Assembly: GCF_021730395.1 (NCBI RefSeq)
Contig: NC_069363.1
Coordinates: 49,157,001-49,221,000 of the forward strand
Origin: Mercenaria mercenaria
Taxonomy: Eukaryota; Mollusca; Bivalvia; Venerida; Veneridae
Length of the DNA: 64,000 nt
Direction: 5' to 3'
A program made the translations under genes and the position numbers. Shown in pieces: positions 25,598 to 37,600 of this stretch. The first letter of the stretch is position 1; each line of letters begins with the position of its first letter. The notes beneath the pieces are model-generated. The model did no database searches and was not told the origin of the DNA. It saw only the letters and a list, made by a program, of their open reading frames with translations.

Positions 25598-27060
25598 AAC
25601 AAGAGGACCATGATGGTCCTGAATCGCTCACCTGTCCCCACATGACCCAGTTTTAAACCGAGTATGATGTCGTTTTTTTCTATTATTTGACATTGTGACC
25701 TAGTTTTTGAGCTCATGTGACCCAGTATTGAATCTGACCTAGATATCATCAAGATAAAAATTCTAACCAATTTTCATGAAGATCCACTGAAAAATATGGC
25801 CTCTAGAGAGGTCACAAGATTTTTTATTATTTGACCTGACCTGGTTATTGACGGCACGTGACCCAGTTTCGAAATTGACCTAGATATCATCAAGGTGAAC
25901 ATTCTGACCAATTTTCATGAAGATCCATTCACAAGTATGGCCTCTAGAGAGGTCACAAGGTTTTTCTATTTTTAGACCTACTGACCTAGTTTTTGACTGC
26001 AGTTGACCCAGTTTCAAACCTGACCTAGATATCATCAAGATGAACATTCAGACCAATTTTCATATAGATCCCATGAAAAATATGGCCTCTATAGAGGTCA
26101 CAAGGCTTTTTTGTTATTTGACCTACTGACCTAGTTATTAAAAACACGTGACCAAGTTTCGAACAAGACCTAGATATCATCAAGGTGAACATTCTGACTT
26201 ACTTTCATGAAGATCCATTGAAAAGTATGGCCTCTAGAGAGGTCACAAGGTTTTTCTATTTTTAGACCTACTGACCTAGTTTTTGACCACAGTTGAACCA
26301 GTTTCGAACCTGACCTAGATATTATCAAGATAAAAATTCTGACCAATTTTCATACAGATCCCATAAAAAATATGGCCTCTAGAGAGGTCACAAGGTTTTT
26401 TTGTTATTTGACCTACTGACCTAGTTATTGACGGCATGTGACCCAGTTTCGAACTTGATCTAGATATCATCAAGATGAACATTCTGACCAATTTTCATGA
26501 AGATCCATTCACAAGTATGGCCTCTAGAGAGGTCACAAGGTTTTTCTATTTTTAGACCTATTGACCTAGTTTTTGACCGCAGTTGACCCAGTTTCGAACC
26601 TGGCCTAGAAATCATCAAGATGAACATTCTGACCAACTTTCATACAGATCCAATGAAAAATATGGCCTCTAGAGAGGTCACAAGGTTTTTTTATTATTTG
26701 ACCTACTGACCTAGTTTTTCATGGCACGTGACCCAGTTTCGAACCTGACCTAGATATCATCAAGGTAAACATTCTGAATAACTTTCATGAAGATCCATTG
26801 AAAAGTATGGCCTCTAGAGAGGTCACAAGGTTTTTCTATTTTTAGACCTACTGACGTAGTTTTTGATCGCAGTTGACCCAGTTTCAAACCTGACCTAGAT
26901 ATCATCAAGATAAACATTCTGACCAACTTTCATAAAGATCCCATGAAAAATGTGACCTCTAGTGGTCACAAGCAGAAGTTTACGCACACACGGACGCACG
27001 TACGACGGACGCTGCGTGATCACAAAAGCTCACATTGTCACTTTGTGACATGTGAGCTAA
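25598..27060 (+). mobile_element. Second ~145-bp-unit tandem-repeat element
   Basis: It has the same start (AACAAGAGGACCATGATGGT), the same unit and the same closing hairpin (about 27,027-27,058, AGCTCACATTGTCAC with GTGACATGTGAGCT) as the element at 23,266. Units here alternate between two subtypes, one with TTTTTAGACCTACTGACC and a GCAGTTGACC form, the other with TTATTTGACCTACTGACC and a GCACGTGACC form, giving a dimer of about 290 bp. It is shorter than the first copy by about three units. Confidence 0.75.
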
Positions 27061-27064
27061 CAAA

Positions 27065-27205
27065 AACAAGAGGGTCACGATGACGCTCAAATTGTAAAAA
27101 ATTCCTGTGACGTCAGTTAAGAGCATGTTGGCGACAGCCACTGTTGCTGTTATCATGCAGATTTTAAAATCACTCTTCAAGGTTTTGGGATTAAAATGAA
27201 AAGAA
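27065..27205 (+). mobile_element. Truncated start of an AACAAGAGGG element
   Basis: AACAAGAGGGTCACGATGAC begins three bases after the previous element ends. No repeat units or closing hairpin follow before the WDR36 3' UTR, so only the first ~100 bases appear to be present. Confidence 0.4.
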
Positions 27206-27233
27206 GAACAATTTTGTGAATGTTTAAGCAAAT

Positions 27234-27239
27234 TTTATT
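27234..27239 (-). terminator. Poly(A) signal AATAAA of WDR36
   Basis: On the minus strand AATAAA lies about 292 bases past the WDR36 stop codon, implying a 3' UTR of roughly 300 bases that ends near 27,210. Confidence 0.6.
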
Positions 27240-27530
27240 GAATCTGAATGACTGAAACCCTGTAGAGATTTCCTTTATGAAAATATGGATTGGACATGAT
27301 CGGCAGACAAACAGACTGCAGGAAGGACATGTGTGACTCCAATATAGTCCCCATACACTTTCTATATGGCAGTATAAAAATCCTGTTGATATCAAACTTT
27401 ACTCAACTTCCAGTGGAATTTAAACAAATTTACTCTGAAAAATTTCAGACAAATCCAGAATACATCCAAAATCATGGACTAATAAAATATACAAGTTTTG
27501 CACTTATTTCTTTTACTGCATATATCTGTG

Positions 27531-27680
27531 TCATATCACTGCAGTTCTAAGGTAGTTCACTAGGCATAATGTTTGATTAAATAAGTCCTGAACTGCACAC
27601 CATGAACTAGACTGTAGTGCTGACAACTTTTCCAGTTGTTTTACCAGCTCTGGCTCACTAGATAATATATCACTATGTAC
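27531..27680 (-). CDS. WDR36: WDR36 terminal exon
   Basis: The acceptor TTTTCTGCAG precedes it. It has 50 codons to TGA, including LSSEPELVKQLEKLSAL and LFNQTLCLVNYLRTAVI, which match the end of animal WDR36. Confidence 0.92.
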   Translation of the reverse strand, partial: VHSDILSSEPELVKQLEKLSALQSSSWCAVQDLFNQTLCLVNYLRTAVI

Positions 27681-30600
27681 CTGCAGAAAAAAAGAAAACG
27701 TGTAATTCATTTTAGAACCAGTACCTTTTTAGCGATAAATCATTAACCTATTTCTGTTTCTTTCTATATTTCTGGCACTTTTTTCTGTTTTGGTAAAAAA
27801 GTTGTGGACCGCTTTAAACCCATCAAAGAATGTTGTAATATATATCACTTTATCCTATGACAACATGATATGTATCTAGTGGCTTAACATGTCACATTAA
27901 TATACTGACTCTGAAAGCAAGTCATCCTGATGAGGTGCTGCTTAGAATTTTTTTTTGCCCTGCATGTACAAAAGAAAAATGCCTTTTTACTGTCTATCTT
28001 AAAGTCCAATGAAAACTTCATACAGCAAAATCTTGTCATGGAGTCCAGGACAATCAAAAGTCTACTTAACATCTATTTGAACAGAACAGAACTAAATGAG
28101 GAAAAAGCTGAATCTTGTAATACCTTTAGAAACAATCCTAAATAGGCTTGAATTATTTCAAAGTTCTTGTTGGTATCAAGGACTGACTGCACAAACTGTA
28201 GGAAACTGCACATGACTGGTACTGAGCCTCCCATCTCCGGTGCCAGGGAGCGAATCTCTATATCAACAGCCGACGGACCGAGAGTCTTCATGTACTCCAA
28301 TACTTTATCATCTGGGAAAATAAGATATAAGAATAATGGCAAATGTACTCTGGTTAAAGTTAATGATGTTAAAGAAATGATATAAATGATTTCTTAAAAC
28401 ATTTTTTCCACAAAAAAAAAGCAAGTAATCATGAACCAAATTTGCAAAGCTATCTGACCTATCAAATCTGTACCTAGGTATTTTTATGAATTTTGCAAGA
28501 CCCAGATAAGTTACATTTTATTCTAACAGTCTCCTGGACTGCTACCTCTTTCTTTGCCACTTAAGACAACTTTACAAGAGAAAGTTACTTTTATGATAAC
28601 TAAAAGAGCTTGGCAGTTTTATTACAATTAATCAACAAAGTCAAAATTGAATTTTTTGTGCGTGTCAAAAATGGCTGAAATTTACAATGAAATATACTCT
28701 ACCAAAATTGTTTTCCACGATAAATTCAAATTTTATCAAGATATTTTCATAATTTAGTGCTCTATTACCATTAGATGATGTATAACATTTAACATTTACA
28801 GAGAAATCAAGAACTAAATGTGTGACCATAGGATAAAGCGGTCCCGAACTCCTGTTACTGTACACTGTTTCATGACTCTTTGAGATATATGCAACACAAA
28901 CTTTTATGCACTTTAAGTTCCCTTTTCACAAAATAAAAGACCATAACTCTGGCCTAGCTGAGTGAAACCAGGTGCACTACTTTACAGTCATGCTATATTA
29001 CAATCCTCTAATGTCTTTTGACTCTCTAAGTCAAGTACATTTTGAGATACATGGGACACAAACTTTTATTTTTTGACTTAGTCAAGGGCCATAACCCTGG
29101 TTTTGCAAAGCGAAATAATAAAAAAAAACTCAGAAGCACAATTTCACATGCTGGATAATATTCTACATGGTTTCATGACTATAGGTGTAATATTTTTTAA
29201 AGATACATGCTACTCAAACGTTTTCACCAACTCTGATCTGGTTGAGTGAAATACCAAACAGAACACCAGGTGCATAACTTCACACGGTATAAAACATTTC
29301 CCAAATGTTTCATGACTCTAAGTCAAATATTTTTTGATATATATGCAACACAAACTTGTATCCCCTTTATACATATTTTTGACAATCAAAGGTCATAACT
29401 CTGGTCTGACTCCTAGAAATCCTGAACATAATCACAGATGTACAACTTTTCATACTGAATATTCTTATGTTTAATAAGCCTTGGTCAAATACTTTTTGAG
29501 ATATGTGTGACACAATTTTTTTTGCCTATTTATGCATTTTTTTACTAAGTCAAGGGCCATAACTCTGGTCCTGCAGAGTGATATCTCTAACAAAACCCCA
29601 GATGCTCAACTTCACATGCTGAATAATATTCCTGTAATGCCTGGGTCAAATACTTTTTGAGATACATGTGACACAAACTAAGGCCCTTTTTGTGCATAAT
29701 TTGACTAAGTCAAGGGCCATAACTCTGGTCTGGCAGTGTGAGGTTTTAAGTTTGAAGGTGGAGGTTACATGAAGGCCTTGTAGATCTTGTTAAAAGGTTT
29801 AATGAATGTGAGTTTTAACTGAACTGGGTCATTTGTGGGGCTGTAGGAGTATAAAATGTGTTTTTAAAGGTTTTAAGTTTGAAAGCTAAGGTTATAAGAG
29901 GAATAAGGTCATCTATATATAGGTCAGTTTGTAGGTCTTGCCACAAGGACTGCTGAGTGCGAGTATGAAATGAATCGGGTCATTAATGTGTGCTGTACAT
30001 GAAACGGTAAAATCTGGTTCCTCTGAACGGACAAACAGACTGACAGCTCAAGCACTATATGCCCAGGGGCATAAAAATGATAAATCTTTGACCTCTAAGT
30101 GTGGCTTTGTCCTTTGAGAAAGAGGTATTGGTCTTGAACTCAACACACTGTCTTGTTATGGTAAATGTTGGTCCCACGGTATTTACATACCCATACATGC
30201 ATGAAAAGCAGACAACAAAAATGACCTTAAATCTTTGATCTCTAAGTTTGACCTTGACCATTGAGCTTAGGATGTGACACATCATCTTTGCTCTCACCTG
30301 ATATGGATTTCCTCAACAGCGTATCTCCAATATCCTGTCACCAACAAACAGTGTAACTAATAATACCTCCCCCTATTTTCAATCGGAATGACTTAAACTA
30401 ATTGCTAGTACTTACCATGCAATAACTTTGTTACTTACAATTTTTACTTGAGTTGCCTTCCTTCAACAGCTGTCCTAATGTACACAATGGCATGAGATTT
30501 CCTGCCTCCAACTTTGACTGAAGAGTACAGATTATTATTCATTTTTAGCTTCTCTTATTGACGTATAATGAAGACTTATTTATGATATACAAAATTTCTA

Positions 30601-31579
30601 ACATGGGCCACTTAGAAAATAAGTTTGTCCTTCATGGTGACATGTCAGAGATAACCAGGTTTGTAATGCTGAACTTTGACCCTGCTGCTGTTATTCCAAG
30701 CATTGGTTGCTGTGACCTTTGACCCAATAACCCCCACTTACTGACCACAGGTAATCATACCCACATGCCTATATTTAGTGAAAACTGTTTCAAGTCTCAA
30801 TGTCACTGTGACCTTTGGCAATAAAAGGATATTGGCAATCATGCTATAAATTCTGTCAAAGCATTATTGTGCTGAAAAAGTTTTAGTCTACAGGTGACTT
30901 GGACCTTTGATATACCAACTCTCACAACAACAGGCTTTATCAACTGACCAACAGCAAATCCTATGAAGTTTGTAAGCCCAAGTATTTTCAGATACTGATC
31001 TGAAACCATTATCAATGTCATGGTCACTGTGCTCTTAATCTTTAAATAAATGACTAAAAAAAAACAACAAGAGGGTCATCATGACCCTGGATCGCTCACC
31101 TGAGTAATAGGACCTACATGATTCAAATGTCAAACTGATGATAAAATATTAAGAAAGTCAGTAGGTCATATTCATGGTTAATGAAATTCAGTTTTACGAT
31201 TTGTGTGCAAAACTGTGTAAGTCATCAATATTTCAAGGCTGTATCTTAAAAAACAAGAAAGTAGGTCAAGGTCACAATCAAGTGACATCATATTACTTGG
31301 GGTCATCAGGTAATTATAACAAGCAAATTCGATGAATTGGAATCCCCCGCCGAAAGGGTCAGAGTTGAGGAACGGCAAAAAAATATATCCAGCAAAAAGT
31401 TAAGAATGTTACCAAGAAGCAAATAATTTCATTAGTCAAAATCAAATTAAAAGAAAATGAATGGTTTGTTTGGGTGGGGCTGGGGGGGGGGGGGGGGGAG
31501 AGGACACAACAGTTTACATGTTGATTATAAATATTGATAGAAAATGAAAAATGAAAAAAAAAAAAAAAAAAAAAATGGT

Positions 31580-31617
<38 letters not shown>

Positions 31618-34600
31618 CAAGGTAAGGTGGTGACCAGGTGTAGGTACACAACATCACATGTTTATAATAAATGTTCATGGAAAAGAATGAAAGAAGTTTA
31701 ATGAAATTCTTCCAATTGGTTGGTTTGTTATGTACAGATCTGTGGATTTTTAAACAATTAAAGGGCAATAACTATATGGAAAATTGACCAATCGAAAAAA
31801 ACCTTGAAGGGCATCGTCGCAGTATCTTGGTTCATGTCTGTTTCAAGTTTGATGAAATTCTACCTGCTAGTTACTGAGAAATGGCTGCAGACGGACATTT
31901 TTCATTAAATCAAGGGCAATAACTCTGACGGAAATTGACCTATCAAAAAAAAAACTTGACGGGCATCAGCACAGTATCTTGGTTCATGTCTACTTCAAAT
32001 TTGATGAAATTCTACCTGTTAGTTACTGAGAAATAGCTGCAGACGGACATTTTTTATTAAATCAAGGGCAATAACTCTGAGGGAAATTGACCAATCAAAA
32101 AAAAAACTTGACGGGCATCATCGCAGTATGTTGGTTCATGTTTATTTCAAGTTTCATGAAATTCTACCAAGTAGTTACTGAGAAATGGCTGCGGACGGAC
32201 GGACGGACGGACTGACGGACTGACGGACGGACAACGCCATTTCAATACCCCCCTCCCGATTTCATCGGCGGGGGATAATTAGATAGTCATGGAAATAGGA
32301 TCAGATGATTTTTTAAGTATTTTTCCTATATAACTCACATAATAACTAAGTGACCCCAGGGTGGGGCCTCTTTTAATCCCAGGGGCATAATTTGAACAAT
32401 TGTGGTAGAGGACTACTAGACAATGCATCATACCAAATATCAAAAGCCTAGGTCGTATGGTTTCTGACAAGAAGATTTTTAAAGCTTTTTCCTATGTAAG
32501 TCTATATAAAACTTGGGACCCCAGGGCAGGGCCTCTTTTCACCCCAGGGGTACAATTTGAACAATTTTGGTTGAGGACCATAAGACAATGCTACAAACCA
32601 AATATCAATGGTCTAAGAGTTGTGGTTTCAGACAAGAAGATTTTTAAACTTTTTTTCCTATATAAGTCTATGTAAAACTTGCGACCCCCATGGCGGGGCC
32701 ATATTTGACCCTAGGGGGATAATTTGAACAATCTTGGTAGAGGACCACTAGATGATGCTACATACCAAATATCAAAGCCCTAGGCCATGTGGTTTTGTAC
32801 AAGAAGATTTTCAAAGTTTTCCCTATATAACTCTATATAAACCATGTGACCCTCGGTGCGGGGCCATATTTGACCCTAGGGGGATAATTTGAACAATCTT
32901 GGTAGAGGACCACTAGATAATGCTACATACCAAATATCAAAGCCCTAGGCCACGTGGTTTTGTACAAGAAGATTTTCAAAGTTTTCCCTATATAAGTCTA
33001 TATAAACCATGTGACCCCCGGGGCAGGGCCATATTTGACCCTAGGGGGATAATTTGAATAATTTTGGTAGAGGACCACTTGATGATGCTACATACCAAAT
33101 ATCAAAGCCCTAAGCCATGTGGTTTTGTACAAGAAGATTTTCAAAGTTTTCCCTATATAACTCTATATAAACCATGTGACCCCCGGGGCGGGGCCATATT
33201 TGACCCTAGGGGGATAATTTGAACAGTCTTGGTAGAGGACCACTAGATGATGCTACATACCAAATATCAAAGCCCTAGGCCATGTGGTTTTGTACAAGAA
33301 GATTTTTAAAGTTTTCCCTATATAACTCTATATAAACCATGTGACCCCCGGGGCAGGGCCATATTTGACCCTAGGGGGATAATTTGAATAATTTTGGTAG
33401 AGGACCACTTGATGATGCTACATACCAAATATCAAAGCCCTAAGCCATGTGGTTTTGTACAAGAAGATTTTCAAAGTTTTCCCTATATAACTCTATATAA
33501 ACCATGTGACCCCCGGGGCGGGGCCATATTTGACCCTAGGGGGATAATTTGAACAGTCTTGGTAGAGGACCACTAGATGATGCTACATACCAAATATCAA
33601 AGCCCTAGGCCATGTGGTTTTGTACAAGAAGATTTTTAAAGTTTTCCCTATATAACTCTATATAAACCATGTGACCCCCGGGGCGGGGCCATATTTGACC
33701 CTAGGGGGATAATTTGAACAATCTTGGTAGAGGACCACTAGATGATGCTACATACCAAATATCAAAGCCCTAGGCCATGTGGTTTTGTACAAGAAGATTT
33801 TCAAAGTTTTCCCTATATAAGTCTATATAAACCATGTGACCCCCGGGGCTGGGCCATATTTGACCCTAGGGGGATAATTTGAACAATTTTGGTAGAGGAC
33901 CACTAGATGATGCTACACACCAGATATCAAAGCCCTAGGCCCTGTGGTTTTGGACAAGAAGATTTTTAAAGTTTTTCCTTTCGGTTGCCATGGCAACCAG
34001 AGTTCTGCATGGAATTCAATTCTTTGAACAATTTTGAAAAGGGGGCCTCCCAAGGATCATTCCTGTGAAGTTTGGTGTAATTCTGCCCAGTGGTTTTCAA
34101 GAAGAAGATTTTTTTAGGAAATGTTGGACGGACGACGAACGACGGACGACGGACATTGAGTGGTCACAATAGCTAAAAAGTTTAGTGACCTATGAACTAT
34201 GATTCTCTGAAATGATAACCAGAGGCAATCACTGTATGAGGACTGTATGCCTAAATGTTCTCCAACAAATTCAGTGACATTGACCTTGCACCTACTGGCT
34301 CTCAAAACAAAGGTAGAGTTCATGTAATGAACACGGGCAATCACTTTATTAAGGCTCTATGCCCAAATGTTCTCCTCCAATTATTTAATGGAAGCCATTT
34401 CAGTATTACTGTCAGTAACCTAGACCTTTCACATACTGACCCTCAATTAGATAGACGTCATCTGATGATCATAGGCAATCACTGTATGATGTATATAGAG
34501 CATAGGCCGAAGTGAAATCCAGTTATCTATTGGAAACTATTTTCAGTATCAAAAGTCACTGTTACCAGAATGGCTAACAGGTTATTGAATATCTGTCCCT

Positions 34601-37600
34601 AAGTGCTGAAGTTTTGTGATTACTTATCAAGTGTTGAAATATTGTAATACCTTAGCTTCTTTTTTACTGGCATCTTCATCAACAGCAAACTTTGGTTCCA
34701 GGCCTGCCACAGTTGGTAGGAAGAATGGAGCTGCCTTGGGGGCCTTAGGTGGCTCTTTAGGTTTGTTTCTTTGCTTTGAAAACAAACAGAAATTTATATA
34801 CTTTTATACAGTATACACCTTCAGTATGCTGGTAAAAAACTATAGTATCAGATTTTATCACAAGAAATTTGGAAGAAAATGTTTTTTTTAAATTGCACAA
34901 AAAATGGAAAACAAACCTAACAGAGTTTGAACTATCTTAATGCTACGTTACAGTGTTTTACTTGCATGATTTAACCAAAACCTAGATTAAAACATTTTTG
35001 GCAAATACTGCTCTTGTCTATCCACTGTATTGTCAAATAATTTTCATAAAATGAACACTGCAGATTCATGAAATTTTAGCTAAATGTTCTTTATTCAAGT
35101 TCCACAACAAAATTCTGCTTCAAAGATGATCTAAAACTACCTAAAAAATTCTCCTGTCTGGTAATAAATTAAAGAAATCTTAGATACAAATACCTTGATT
35201 ATATCTAAGTTAAGCAGATTCTGCCATCTTGAATTTGGCAGAAGAGAAAGTGTCACTAACTCATGACTGATCTGCTCCGCAGATTTGAACTCGGCTCGGA
35301 TAAATTCCTCCTCCTCATCCTGGGCTTCTTCATCGACACTCTCAGCTGTAAGTGAATGCATGTGGAAGTAAATGAAAGATAAATGTTTTGTGTACCAAGG
35401 ATATTACACTTTAATGACAAAACCAGTTTCTTATTTCCTGTAAAATTCCTACTGTTTGGTGTCTAAAGGTGTGATATTGTTGTACTGTTATGTGTACCAA
35501 GGATATATCCCTTTATGACAAAACCAAAATTTCATGTAAAAGTGTTACATGATGCACAAGAAAGTTATGATCACTGTATCATATATTCCTACTGTTTGTT
35601 GTCTAAAAGTGTGATATTGTTGTATGTCTATTCAACACATGTTTTGTTTGTTAGTATATGATTTACACTACATTTCAAATGTATTAATGAAATTGTTAAT
35701 TATTTATCTATGTCTTGCATACTACTGTACTAACAAACTTTTCCAATATTATGTACCTGGTACCGGTATATTCTTCTGCCATTTTTCATAGTATTGTGAT
35801 AGACAATGTAAAGTGTTTCAATATTCTTTTTGCAATTTCTGCATTGTTTTACTCTAATTTTTATCTTTATATTAATGTCAATGTTGTATCTTTTATGCTT
35901 TTAACTATATTGAAACAAGAGCTTGTCGAACACGAAATGCCCCCCTTGATGCAATCAGTTATTGCACAAGGAACTGAAATTATATGCTCACTGTAAACAA
36001 AAGTTCTACCGTTCTGGTTCAATCTGACCTTGACCTTTAACCTATTAACCTAACAAGAGATCACAGAGTGATCTTGGTGCCCACCACTGAGCCATTTTTG
36101 AATATTCCAAATTTCAAGACTAGCTCAAGGTCAAAATCAAGGTCAAATTTCGTATCGGTACAAAACACTGTGCATGTGGTCCAAATTTGACAGCTGTGGC
36201 TTGAGAAATGTGAAAGAAGGACACTAGATCAATTTCAAGGTCAAAGTTCATTTCAGTAGACAGAACTATGCAAGTGCTTCAAATCTGGAGGCTGTAGCTT
36301 GAGAAATGTGAAAGTAGGTATTAGGTAAAAATCAATGTCAAATTTCAGAACAAAAAAATATGCATGCAGTCAAAATTTAAAGTTGTAGCTTCAGAAATGT
36401 GAAAGGTCACTAGGTCAATCTCAAGATCAAAGTTCACTTCTGTACACAAAACTATGCATGGGGTTCAAATTTGAAGGCTGTAGTTTGAGAAATGTGAAAG
36501 TAGGTCACTAGGTCAAAATCAAGGTCAAATTTTATTTCGGTACTCAAAACTATGCATGTGATCCAAATTTGAATCCTGTACCTTCAGAAATGTGAAAGTA
36601 GGTCACTAGGTCAATCTTAAGATCAAAGTTCATTTCGGTACACAAAACTATGCATGTGGTTCAAATTTGAAGGCTGTAGCTTGAGAAATGTGAAAGTAGG
36701 TCACTCGGTCAAAATCAAGGTCAAATTTTATTTCGAAACACAAAACTGTGCATGTGGTCCAAATTTGAAGCCTGTACCTTCAGAAATGTGGAAGTAGGTC
36801 ACTAGGTCAATCTCAAGATCAAAGTTCATTTTGGTACACAAAACTATGCTTGTGGTTCAAATTTGAAGGCTGTAGCATGAGAAATGTGAAGGAAGGTCAC
36901 TAGGTCAAAATCAAGGTCATATTTTATTTCGAAACACAAAACTAAGCATGTGGCCTAAATTTGAAGTCTGTAGCTTCAAAAAAGTGAAAGTAGGTCACTA
37001 GGTCAATAACAAGGTCAAAGTTTGTTTCGGTACACAAACCTATGCATGTGGTCCAAATTTGAAGGCTGTAGCTACAGAAATGTGAAAGTAGGTCACTAGG
37101 TCAAGATCAAGGTTAACTCGTGTCAAGCTTCATCTTGCCACTCAAAACTATACATGTGGTCAAAATTTGAATGATGTAGGTTATGGACATGAAGATTCTA
37201 AGTTTTTCCCTATACAAGTCTTTATGAACCATGTGACCCCGGGGCAGGGCCATATTTGACCCTAGAGGGATAATTTGAACAAACTTGGTAGAGAACCACT
37301 AGATGATGCTACATTACAAATATCAAAGCCCTAGTCTTTGTGGTTTGGTCAAGAAGATTTTCAAAGTATTTCCCTATATAAGTCTATATAAACCATGTGA
37401 CGCCCAGGGCGGGGCCATATTTGACCCTAGAGGAATAATTTGAACAATCTTAGTAGAGGACCACTAGATGATGGCATATACAAAATATCAAAGCCCTAGG
37501 CCCTGTGGTTTTGGACAAGAGGTTTTTCAAAGTTTTTTCCTATATAATTCTATGTAAACCATGTGACCCCCGGGGTGGGGCCATATTTGACCCCAGGGAA

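Noticed and set aside
31359-31768. Proline-rich minus-strand reading frames
   Set aside because: The proline run is the translation of the G35 tract.
32841-33996. CRISPR-like regular repeats
   Set aside because: The whole 165-bp unit is repeated with no unique spacers, and the genome is eukaryotic; this is a tandem array inside a mobile element.
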